A model generated the notes under the pieces. It made no database searches, had not been told where the DNA came from, and worked only from the letters and a program-made list of their open reading frames with translations. The position numbers and the translations under genes were made by a program. Shown here one piece after another: positions 35,113-41,716 of a stretch of DNA of 51,136 nucleotides. Source of the stretch: an uncultured archaeon. GTDB lineage: Archaea; Halobacteriota; Halobacteria; Halobacteriales; Haloferacaceae. The stretch's first letter is position 1; every line of letters begins with the position of its first letter. The stretch spans positions 1 through 51,136 of the forward strand of contig CAKZPG010000047.1 in NCBI GenBank assembly GCA_937138675.1. The letters are read 5' to 3'.

Positions 35113-35498
35113 CCGCGCGAGGGTGATGTGTAGCGTGAATCCGTCGTGGTCGCGCGGGCCGAAGCCTGCCGCAACTGTCGTTCGTTCGACGACATCGGCG
35201 AGGCGGGTCAGCTCGGCGCTCCCCGCGCCGACACCGAGTCACACCACCCGCACGTAGTCGAGCGAGGGGAACACGCCAAGGCCGGTGAGGGTAACCTCGA
35301 AAGGGGCGACGCCAGCGGCCGCAACGGCGCGACGAACGGCCGTCCGCGCCGGGTCCGGGTCGGCGTCGCCGAGAGACTTCGGTGTCAGGTGGGCGCTGGC
35401 AGGGTCAGTGCGGTGCAGGGCGGGGGCAGGTCGGCCTGACCCACGGCAAGTCGCTCGCGCAGGCGGTCTGGAACGGTGACGGCGACGAACAGGCGCAC
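35086..35498 (-). pseudogene. thpR: RNA 2',3'-cyclic phosphodiesterase (ThpR) with frameshift and nonsense codon
   Basis: A GTG at 35498 begins VRLFVAVTVPDRLRERLAVG, the ThpR N-terminus. After about 30 codons the homology jumps frame near a run of five G's (35422-35426, plus strand) to DPASAHLTPKSLGDADPDPA, which holds the first HxT motif, then APFEVTLTGLGVFPSLDYVR and VV. A TGA at 35239-35241 follows, where homologues have tryptophan (TGG). The same frame resumes with ELTRLADVVERTTVAAGFGP and GFTLHITLARV, which contains the second HxTL motif. It then runs into the M48 fragment. Two independent lesions plus the fusion make this a clear pseudogene. Confidence 0.72.
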
Positions 35499-35582
35499 GG
35501 CAGGGGGACGGGGCGGCGCGGGCTTGAGCGCGACGGCCGGCGACGACGCAAGGCTTTCACGCCGCGACGTCAGATTGCAACT

Positions 35583-36329
35583 ATGACAGACGACGAGCCC
35601 CGGCAACATGAGTTCTCCTCGGGAGAGGGGTTCGACGACACCGACTACGACGCGTTCACGCTCGACCCAGACACCGCGCTCAACCCGGACGAGGTCGGCC
35701 TCGACTCCCGGGTGCTGACAGACATCCTCGACCAGCGACAGACGCCGGGCGGGCGGGTTGAGGCCGAGCAACTGCTTGATGTGGGGCTCTCTTACGTCGG
35801 TATCCAGCGGTTTGAGGAGGCCACGGAGACGCTGGAACGGGCGGCACGGTTTGCCGAGAGCGAGGAGGTCGAACAGGAGGCATGGGTGAACAAGGGGGTC
35901 GCCCACGCCGAGTTGGAGGAGTACGACGAGGCTATCGGTGCCTACCGAGAGGCGCTCTCTATCGACGACGACGGCGATCACGCCGCGAGCGCGGAGACGA
36001 ACCTCGGGTACGCGCTTTGGGAGTTCGGCCACACCGAGGAGGCGCTCGACCATGCCGAGCGCGCGGTCGAACTCGACCCACGCTTTCCGCAGGCGTGGTA
36101 CAACCGCGGGTTCTTCCTCGCCGAACGGGGTCTCCACGAAGAGGCAATCGACTCGCTCGATAACGCCGTCCGCCTCGGGATGCGCTCGGCGGAGGTCCAC
36201 GAAGAGCGCGCCCGGGCGCTCGACGAGCTGGGCGAGCGCGAGGCGGCCGAGGAGGCACAGGCGCAGGCCGACGAACTCCGCAATGAGCGCGAGCAGCAGA
36301 TGGTCGACCGAAGCGAGCAGCCGGAGTGA
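35583..36329 (+). CDS. Tetratricopeptide-repeat protein
   Basis: After a 60-residue acidic N-terminus, this 248-residue protein has three to four TPR units, for example LLDVGLSYVGIQRFEEATET, AWVNKGVAHAELEEYDEAIG, TNLGYALWEFGHTEEALDHA and AWYNRGFFLAERGLHEEAID. A charged helix (about residues 200-248) ends the protein. TPRs mediate protein-protein contacts; the partner is unknown. The ATG at 35583 starts MTDDEPRQHEFSSGEG. The DUF424 gene follows after two bases, so the two are probably cotranslated. Confidence 0.85.
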   Translation: MTDDEPRQHEFSSGEGFDDTDYDAFTLDPDTALNPDEVGLDSRVLTDILDQRQTPGGRVEAEQLLDVGLSYVGIQRFEEATETLERAARFAESEEVEQEAWVNKGVAHAELEEYDEAIGAYREALSIDDDGDHAASAETNLGYALWEFGHTEEALDHAERAVELDPRFPQAWYNRGFFLAERGLHEEAIDSLDNAVRLGMRSAEVHEERARALDELGEREAAEEAQAQADELRNEREQQMVDRSEQPE

Positions 36330-36331
36330 CC

Positions 36332-36631
36332 ATGTTGCTCCGCGAGCGCGAGACACCTGAGGGGCTGCTCGTCTCGGTCTGTGACACCGACTGCCTCGGC
36401 GAGACGTTCGCGCACGACCGTGGCGAGCTTGAGGTAACCGAGTCGTTCTACGGCGGTGCGGCCGCCGAGGAGGCCGAGCCCGAGCGCATCGTCGGCAGCC
36501 TTCGCCGGGCAGCGACGGCGAACCTGGTCGGCGAGGAGGCAGTCGGGGTCGCAATTGAGGCGGGACTGGTCGACGAGAACCGAGTGCTGGAGCTCGACGG
36601 CACCCGCCACGCACAGCTCGTGCGGATGTGA
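36332..36631 (+). CDS. DUF424 family protein
   Basis: The 99-residue protein MLLRERETPEGLLVSVCDTD, then CLGETFAHDRGELEVTESFY and NLVGEEAVGVAIEAGLVDEN, is a clear member of the archaeal DUF424 family, whose structure is known but whose function is not. The ATG at 36332 is preferred over the GTG at 36326, which overlaps the TPR gene stop. Its linkage to the TPR gene is tight. Confidence 0.88.
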   Translation: MLLRERETPEGLLVSVCDTDCLGETFAHDRGELEVTESFYGGAAAEEAEPERIVGSLRRAATANLVGEEAVGVAIEAGLVDENRVLELDGTRHAQLVRM

Positions 36632-36680
36632 GATTTGGGCGACCGACGGAGTGACGTGTCTCCAACACCTATCCTCGGCG

Positions 36681-37961
36681 ATGGCAACTCACGAGCAGAC
36701 GTCGCCGCTTGACGTCGCGGTACTCCGGGAAGAGTTCCCGGTGCTCGGCCGTCACGTCGGGGGCGACGTGACCGCGCCGGGCGAGGGAGCGGACGACGAC
36801 CAGCCCCTCGTCTACCTCGACAACGCGGCGACTAGTCAGACCCCTCGGGCCGTCGTTGAGGCGATGACCGACTACTACTACAGCTACAACGCGAACGTCC
36901 ACCGCGGCATCCACCACCTGAGCCAAGAGGCGAGCGTCGCCTACGAGGAGGCCCACGACCGCGTCGCCGAGTTCATCGGCGCAGACGGGCGCGAAGAGAT
37001 CGTGTTCACGAAAAACACCACCGAGGCGGAGAATCTCATCGCCTACGCATGGGGACTCGAGGAACTCGGCCCCGGCGATAAGGTGGTGATGACACAGATG
37101 GAACATCACGCCTCGCTCGTTACCTGGCAACAGATCGCAAAGCGGACGGGCGCGGACGTTGAGTATATCCGGGTCACCGAGGACGGCCATCTCGACATGG
37201 ACCACGCCCGCGAGGCGATAGACGAGAACACGCAGATGGTCTCGTTCGTCCACATCTCGAACGCCCTCGGCACCGTCAACCCTGTTGAGGAGCTGGTCGA
37301 CCAAGCCCACGAGGTCGGGGCGTACGCCTTTGTCGACGGCGCGCAGTCCGTCCCGAACCGCTCCGTCGACGTAGGGGCGATGGACGCCGATTTCTTCTCG
37401 TTCTCTGGGCACAAGCTGTGTGGCCCGACGGGTATCGGCGTGCTGTACGGGAAAGCGGAGATCCTTGAGGAGATTCAGCCGTATCTCTACGGCGGCGATA
37501 TGATCCGCTCTGTGACCTACGAGGACTCGACGTGGGAGGAACTCCCGTGGAAGTTCGAGGCGGGAACCCCACCAATCGCGGAGGCCGTCGGCCTCACGGC
37601 GGCGCTCGACTTCCTTGACGATGTCGGGATGGAGCGTATCCAAGCCCACGAGGAGGCGCTGACGGCGTACGCCTACGATCGTCTCACCGAGTTTGACGAC
37701 GTCACCGTCTACGGCCCGCCGGGCGATAACCGAGGTGGGCTCGTCGGATTCAATCTTGAGGGCGTCCACGCCCACGACCTCTCCTCGATCTGTAACGACC
37801 ACGCCGTCGCCATCAGGGCCGGCGACCACTGTACACAGCCGCTTCACGACACGCTCGGAGCGGCCGCGAGTGCTCGGGCCTCCTTCTACCTCTACAACAC
37901 CAGAGATGAGGTCGACGCCCTCGTCGAGGCGGTCGACAACGCCCGCCAGCTGTTCGCGTAG
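36681..37961 (+). CDS. sufS: Cysteine desulfurase SufS
   Basis: SufS takes sulfur from cysteine as a protein persulfide for Fe-S clusters and thiolation. The 426-residue PLP enzyme has LVYLDNAATSQTPRAVVEAM, the PLP lysine in FFSFSGHKLCGPTGIGVLYG, and the active cysteine in AIRAGDHCTQPLHD. An insertion of acidic residues (about 25-45) near the N-terminus is a halophilic trait. sufU follows 42 bases downstream; sufBCD are not here. ubaA, a sulfur-carrier activating enzyme, lies 1.7 kb further on. Confidence 0.94.
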   Translation: MATHEQTSPLDVAVLREEFPVLGRHVGGDVTAPGEGADDDQPLVYLDNAATSQTPRAVVEAMTDYYYSYNANVHRGIHHLSQEASVAYEEAHDRVAEFIGADGREEIVFTKNTTEAENLIAYAWGLEELGPGDKVVMTQMEHHASLVTWQQIAKRTGADVEYIRVTEDGHLDMDHAREAIDENTQMVSFVHISNALGTVNPVEELVDQAHEVGAYAFVDGAQSVPNRSVDVGAMDADFFSFSGHKLCGPTGIGVLYGKAEILEEIQPYLYGGDMIRSVTYEDSTWEELPWKFEAGTPPIAEAVGLTAALDFLDDVGMERIQAHEEALTAYAYDRLTEFDDVTVYGPPGDNRGGLVGFNLEGVHAHDLSSICNDHAVAIRAGDHCTQPLHDTLGAAASARASFYLYNTRDEVDALVEAVDNARQLFA

Positions 37962-38003
37962 GGCGACGGACTTAACCGGCGCTCGCACCTCTATCTGATA
38001 ACA

Positions 38004-38423
38004 ATGCCACCCGGATCTGATATGTACCGACAGCAGATCCTTGACCACTACCGCAACCCTCGCAACTACGGGGAGCTGTCGGACGCGACGTTCAGCCACA
38101 CGGGCGAGAACCCCTCCTGTGGCGACGAGATTACGGTCGACGTCGTTCTCAACGAGAACGAAGCCATCGAGCGAATCGCCTTCTCCGGCGACGGCTGTGC
38201 TATCTCGCAGGCCGCTGCCTCGATGCTCACCAGCGAACTCACCGGGATGACGCTCAACGAACTCCAAGAACTGGACCGGGACGACGTCTTGGATCTTCTC
38301 GGCGTCGAAGTAACGCCGATGCGGATCAAATGTGCTGTCCTCGCCGAGAAGGTGGCACAGGACGGCGCGAAGATCTACCACGGCGAACTCGACGAGCTAG
38401 AGCAGACGACGATCGAGGGGTAG
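38004..38423 (+). CDS. sufU: Iron-sulfur scaffold / sulfurtransferase SufU
   Basis: The 139-residue protein has the three cysteines of the IscU/SufU fold, in ENPSCGDEITVDV, SGDGCAISQAAASMLTSEL and RIKCAVLAEK, and the YRNPRNYGEL start. The 20-odd residues between the second and third cysteines fit the SufU type, which accepts sulfur from SufS through a zinc site. A TTAACC element about 28 bases upstream could give it a separate promoter. Confidence 0.92.
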   Translation: MPPGSDMYRQQILDHYRNPRNYGELSDATFSHTGENPSCGDEITVDVVLNENEAIERIAFSGDGCAISQAAASMLTSELTGMTLNELQELDRDDVLDLLGVEVTPMRIKCAVLAEKVAQDGAKIYHGELDELEQTTIEG

Positions 38424-38553
38424 GCGACGCGACGAACGGTCAAGCTGCCGAGCGGAGCGCGACCGAAAAGGAGACTCACGACAGCGGAGCCGAACAGACC
38501 CAAACCGGGGTCCGTAGGACGGCGGTCCGTTCACGACGGTTTGGTTGTAGCTT

Positions 38554-38576
38554 GCCTCGGGGTCAACCCCCGAGGC
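38554..38576. repeat. Perfect 9-bp hairpin
   Basis: GCCTCGGGG and CCCCGAGGC flank a TCAAC loop, giving nine perfect pairs, eight of them G-C. An imperfect outer stem (GACGGTTTGGTT near 38534 with AACCACCGTC near 38606) surrounds it. Subterminal hairpins of this kind are known for IS200/IS605 elements, and TnpB genes lie at both window ends, so it may be the end of a lost element. It could also end the sufU transcript. Confidence 0.6.
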
Positions 38577-38702
38577 TCTTGCGTGGATTCTCGTTCTAGC
38601 CCTAACCACCGTCTCCGACAAACTGCTCAGATAGGTTCCATCCCGTATGCATTCGAATGAGCAGTCGCAACTTGTTGCCTCCCCCGTTTTGTATCGCGGT
38701 AT

Positions 38703-38939
38703 TTGCTTTATGACTGTCGAGGCGAAGTCGTCACACCCTCGTCCATTGTCGCCGGAGACGGCCGTTTCGGGGGCGTCCGGGGGCACGACGCGGCGTCAAG
38801 GACGGTTGTGCCGGTGTGGCGGCCGGACGGGGCAGCCAGTGTCGTGGCGACGGTCGCTTGCGTGGTGAGGTCCGTCGACGGCCTCCCTATCCGGTCGGGG
38901 GCCGTACTGAAACGGCCCACAATCACCGTGTACGAGTAG
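38703..38939 (+). CDS. Possible small hypothetical protein
   Basis: This 78-codon frame (TTG start) includes VVTPSSIVAGDGRFGGVRGH, then TVVPVWRPDGAASVVATVAC and a tail GAVLKRPTITVYE. Base use at third positions is GC-rich and the composition is protein-like, but I recognise no family. There is no good start codon and a TATA-like box overlaps the beginning. It lies inside the inverted-repeat element. It may be noise or a remnant. Confidence 0.22.
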   Translation: MLYDCRGEVVTPSSIVAGDGRFGGVRGHDAASRTVVPVWRPDGAASVVATVACVVRSVDGLPIRSGAVLKRPTITVYE

Positions 38940-38952
38940 GGAACCTCCCGCT

Positions 38953-39118
38953 GTGGACTACCTGACCTGTGGTCGGGACCCCCACGACGTTAGCCGGGGG
39001 AGGATGTCAGGACGGGCAGGAGTTCACAGATGTAGTCCACCGGCTCCGTCGCCCGGGTTTGACCAGTCCGACCCTGCTGTCACGTAAGCTCTCTACGACG
39101 CTCCCGTCCGTCCTGACA
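38953..39118. repeat. Crossing inverted repeats with alternative pairings
   Basis: GTGGACTAC (38953-38961) pairs with GTAGTCCAC (39032-39040). TGTCAGGACGG (39005-39015) pairs with CCGTCCTGACA (39108-39118). The second pair's left arm lies inside the first pair's loop, so the two helices cross. In addition CCTGAC (38961-38966) can pair with GTCAGG (39006-39011), which competes with the long second helix. A CCCCC/GGGGG stem (38979-38983 with 38996-39000) sits in the middle. This could be a structured RNA or a recombination substrate. Confidence 0.5.
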
Positions 39119-39634
39119 CCGCCCCAACTCTGGGGCGCGCGTCACCCGTGTCTCAACCACACGCGTTGATCGTGCCCGGTTCCGTCGTATTCGGACCTGA
39201 GGCGCCGAGTCGCCGCCGTTCGGTTGGCAGGGACGGCACACAAATATAAACTGATACCCGCGATACAAAACTGACCGACTGCGTTCCAGTGTCGGTTCGT
39301 AGGCGGTGTGAGACGGACGCCACGGGGCCTGCCCCGATATAGAGCTGCCGACGGGCCACGACTGACCGCTCAGGCTGTGCTCTGGTAGCGGAGGCCGACG
39401 ACAGCCCTGTCGACGAACAGCTCCTGGGACAAAGACGAACGGGCCGGGTGGCCGGGGGCGTGAGACCCACAGTCGTGAGTGTGACACCAGCTGTCCGGAG
39501 CAGTCGGCACAATCGAGCTCGACGTTCACACCGCGTCCGGCCAGGGCAGCATCGCCCATCATCGAACTCGGTTACCACTTCCTACAGCGGTGCCCCGGCC
39601 ACACGCTTATTCGCTGCCGTGCGCACGAGCGGGT

Positions 39635-40444
39635 GTGAGTCTCTCCCTCAACGCCACACAGCTCAACCGCTACTCCCGTCACGTCATCATGGACGAGGTG
39701 GGGCCGGAGGGACAGGCCGCGCTCCTCGATGCCGCTGTCCTTGTTGTCGGTTGTGGCGGCCTCGGCGCGCCCGTCGTCCAGTATCTCGCCGCCGCGGGTG
39801 TCGGCTCGCTCACCCTCGCCGACGACGACGTCGTGGAGCGCTCGAACCTCCAGCGACAGGTGATCCACGCCGACGCCGACGTGGGTGTTACGAAGGTCGA
39901 GAGCGCCCGTGCGTACGTTGAGCGGCTGAATCCTGACGTCGACGTTGATGCCCGTGAGACCCGGGTCGCACGCGAGAACGTCATGGCCCTTCTGGCTAGC
40001 AACGATGTTGTCGTTGACGCCTCTGATAACTTTCCGACCCGATACCTGCTGAACGACGCCTGTCGACTGGCCGAGATTCCGCTCGTCCACGGCGCGGTCT
40101 ACAAGTTCGAGGGGCAGACGACGACGCTCGTCCCAGACGGCCCCTGCTATCGGTGTCTGTTCCCCGAGGCGCCCGACCCCGGTACTATCCCAGACTGCGC
40201 GACGACGGGTGTCCTCGGTGTTCTGCCTGGGATTGTGGGGGCGATACAGGCAACGGAGGCGGTGAAACTCGTCGTCGGCGTTGGCGACCCGCTGGTCGGT
40301 CGCCTCCTCTTTTACGACGCCGCGGACACAACGTTTGAGACGGCCGAGTATAACGCCCGGCCCTCGTGTCCGGTCTGTGGCGACGACCCGATCGAGTCGC
40401 TCGCCGGAGTGTCCTACACCGACGGTTGTGCGGTCGAGCAATGA
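39635..40444 (+). CDS. ubaA: E1-like SAMP-activating enzyme UbaA (MoeB/ThiF family)
   Basis: UbaA adenylates the C-terminus of small archaeal modifier proteins (SAMPs) for protein conjugation, tRNA thiolation and molybdopterin synthesis. The 269-residue protein has VGCGGLG at residues 38-44, SNLQRQVIH, VVVDASDNFPTRYLLNDAC, the zinc pairs CYRC and CPVC, and the active cysteine at residue 188 in PDCATTGVLG. As I recall, this is the same number as the catalytic cysteine of the Haloferax enzyme. The GTG at 39635 gives MSLSLNATQLNRYSRHVIMD. It shares the sulfur-transfer theme with sufS/sufU upstream. Confidence 0.93.
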   Translation: MSLSLNATQLNRYSRHVIMDEVGPEGQAALLDAAVLVVGCGGLGAPVVQYLAAAGVGSLTLADDDVVERSNLQRQVIHADADVGVTKVESARAYVERLNPDVDVDARETRVARENVMALLASNDVVVDASDNFPTRYLLNDACRLAEIPLVHGAVYKFEGQTTTLVPDGPCYRCLFPEAPDPGTIPDCATTGVLGVLPGIVGAIQATEAVKLVVGVGDPLVGRLLFYDAADTTFETAEYNARPSCPVCGDDPIESLAGVSYTDGCAVEQ

Positions 40445-40667
40445 CACGCACAGCAGCAACTGGATCGCCTCTATGGCGAAACAGAGCAGTTCCTCGGGCC
40501 GGGTGCGGGTATTGGTCATACCTAGAACGGCGACGACCTGCAGCGTGAGTCTCGCGAGTTAGAGCGCCCGCGCGAACGCCGTCGGCCAAACTTTGACGCG
40601 GAGGGCGAGCGACGAGAGACCGACGGCCCCGATGGTCTCTTCCAGACGGACGGCCCAGCACGGAGAG

Positions 40668-40687
40668 CCCCGTGATTCAGCGCGGGG
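40668..40687 (+). terminator. Short hairpin downstream of ubaA
   Basis: CCCCG (40668-40672) and CGGGG (40683-40687) can pair across a ten-base loop. No T run follows. It may mark the end of the ubaA transcript. Confidence 0.25.
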
Positions 40688-40701
40688 ATTCGTCCGACGA
40701 T

Positions 40702-40716
40702 GAGAGTCCGACTCTC
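40702..40716 (-). terminator. Palindrome overlapping the stop of the isocitrate-lyase-family gene
   Basis: GAGAGTC and GACTCTC flank a single central base, and the repeat overlaps the gene's stop codon at 40715-40717. As RNA it would form a five-pair stem with a five-base loop. It could serve as a bidirectional terminator between the converging ubaA and lyase transcripts. Confidence 0.4.
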
Positions 40717-41587
40717 ACTCGTCGCGCGCGTACTGGTCTTCCAGCGCCTCGAACTCCGCGAGCCCGGTCACCCTGTTGCGCTCCTCCCACGTCGCGATGT
40801 CGTCAAGGATGCCTTCTGAGGTGCCTTCGGCCAGTATCTCACCGTACACCTGCTGGAGGATCCGGATGGTGGCCTTCTGTGCCGCTGACGGGTAGAGCGC
40901 CACGGAGAATCCCATCTCTGCCAGCTCATCAGCCGAAATCACGGGGGTCTTGCCGCCAGCGGTGAGGTTCGCGAGCAGGGGGTACTCGCCCAGCGCCTCG
41001 CCGACCTGCTCGAGGTCCGCGCGGGTCTCGGGCGCCTCGACGAACAGCAACTCGGCGCCGGCCTCGGCGCAGGCGCGCGCGCGGTCGATAGCTGTGTCGA
41101 GTCCCTCGCTCGCGGCCGCGTCGGTGCGGGCACAGACAACGAGGTCGTCGGCGGCGTCGACGGCGGCGCTGATGCGCGTGAGCATCTCGTCGCGGTCAAC
41201 GACGCCTTTCCCCTCGAAGTGGCCACATCGCTTTGGGAACGTCTGGTCCTCGATGTGGACCGCCGCGACGCCTGCCTGCTCGTACTCCCGAACCGTCCGG
41301 CGGACGTTCAACGCGCCGCCGTAGCCCGTGTCTGCGTCGGAAAAGACCGGGACGCCCACCGCACCGGCCATCCCGCGCACTTGGTCGACCATCTCGGTCA
41401 TCGTCGTCAGGCCGAGGTCTGGGCCGCCGTGGACGCTCGCGGAGATACCAGAGCCGCTGGCGTAGACGAGGTCGCCGCCCGCCTGTTCGACCAGTCGGGC
41501 TGACTGCGCGTCGTACGCCCCGACCGCGAGGACGATATCTCGGTCGCGAAGCAGGGTGCGGATACGGTCGCCGGGTGCCGCTGTCAT
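40715..41587 (-). CDS. Isocitrate lyase/PEP mutase family protein (2-methylisocitrate- or dimethylmalate-lyase-like)
   Basis: The 290-residue barrel has VLAVGAYDAQSARLVEQAGG, YASGSGISAS, the metal site VFSDADTGYGGALNV, VHIEDQTFPKRCGHFEGKGV and LFVEAPETRADL. The KRCGH loop holds the catalytic cysteine of true lyases (isocitrate, methylisocitrate and 2,3-dimethylmalate lyases) and is absent in phosphonopyruvate and oxaloacetate enzymes. A C-C bond-cleaving lyase of a substituted malate or citrate is therefore likely. The ATG at 41587 agrees with a TATA box. It is divergent from a TcuA-like dehydrogenase. Confidence 0.85.
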   Translation of the reverse strand: MTAAPGDRIRTLLRDRDIVLAVGAYDAQSARLVEQAGGDLVYASGSGISASVHGGPDLGLTTMTEMVDQVRGMAGAVGVPVFSDADTGYGGALNVRRTVREYEQAGVAAVHIEDQTFPKRCGHFEGKGVVDRDEMLTRISAAVDAADDLVVCARTDAAASEGLDTAIDRARACAEAGAELLFVEAPETRADLEQVGEALGEYPLLANLTAGGKTPVISADELAEMGFSVALYPSAAQKATIRILQQVYGEILAEGTSEGILDDIATWEERNRVTGLAEFEALEDQYARDE

Positions 41588-41608
41588 GCCCACGGACTCA
41601 CACTGCCG

Positions 41609-41616
41609 ATAGATAA
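41609..41616 (-). promoter_or_regulatory. Putative TATA box of the lyase gene
   Basis: TTATCTAT on the minus strand lies 22-29 bases before the ATG at 41587, consistent with a leaderless transcript. Confidence 0.5.
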
Positions 41617-41684
41617 GTCGTTGGCGTCGCGGCCAGCGGTCTGCTCGCGCCGCTCGCTCACGCGCCACACTGCCCGTACCACAC

Positions 41685-41692
41685 TTCTTAAC
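41685..41692 (+). promoter_or_regulatory. Putative TATA box of the TcuA-like gene
   Basis: TTCTTAAC is centred about 28 bases before the ATG at 41717. With the oppositely directed box at 41609-41616 it makes a divergent promoter region of 129 bases, where a shared regulator could act. Confidence 0.5.
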
Positions 41693-41716
41693 ACATTCCC
41701 GCCCGTCTACGGCCCT

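Larger units (their letters stand above)
38686..39271. repeat. 586-bp segment bounded by inverted repeats (MITE-like or paired promoters)
   Basis: The left end reads GTTTTGTATCGCGGTAT inward from 38686. The right end reads GTTTTGTATCGCGGGTAT inward from 39271 on the other strand. The first 14 bases are identical, and GTAT follows after at most one inserted base. A TTTAT or TTTATA box comes three to four bases after each motif. Either these are terminal inverted repeats of a small non-autonomous element, or they are two convergent promoters sharing an operator. No flanking target duplication is obvious. No transposase is encoded inside. Confidence 0.6.
38424..39634. other. 1.2-kb intergenic region with inverted repeats and no confident gene
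   Basis: No recognised protein is encoded here. It holds a strong hairpin (38554-38576), a 586-bp segment with inverted ends (38686-39271) that itself contains crossing inverted repeats (38953-39118), and a weak 78-codon frame (38703-38939). AT-rich patches at 38686-38711 and 39241-39271 stand out from GC-rich surroundings. From 39272 to 39634 I see only a short GC-rich palindrome near 39330 and a TTATTC element near 39608 that may be the ubaA promoter. Confidence 0.6.

Noticed and set aside
36669-38381. Minus-strand frame of about 570 codons opposite sufS and sufU
   Set aside because: It is a mirror of two well-defined genes. High GC in haloarchaea leaves long open antisense frames.
38953-39118. 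Archaeal SRP RNA or RNase P RNA
   Set aside because: The region is structured, but I cannot find the conserved SRP helix-8 sequence or the RNase P core motifs on either strand.
39080-39562. Minus-strand frame with a CADC motif as a zinc-ribbon protein
   Set aside because: Only one CxxC pair is present and the rest has no family-like pattern. The frame also crosses the inverted-repeat boundary at 39271.
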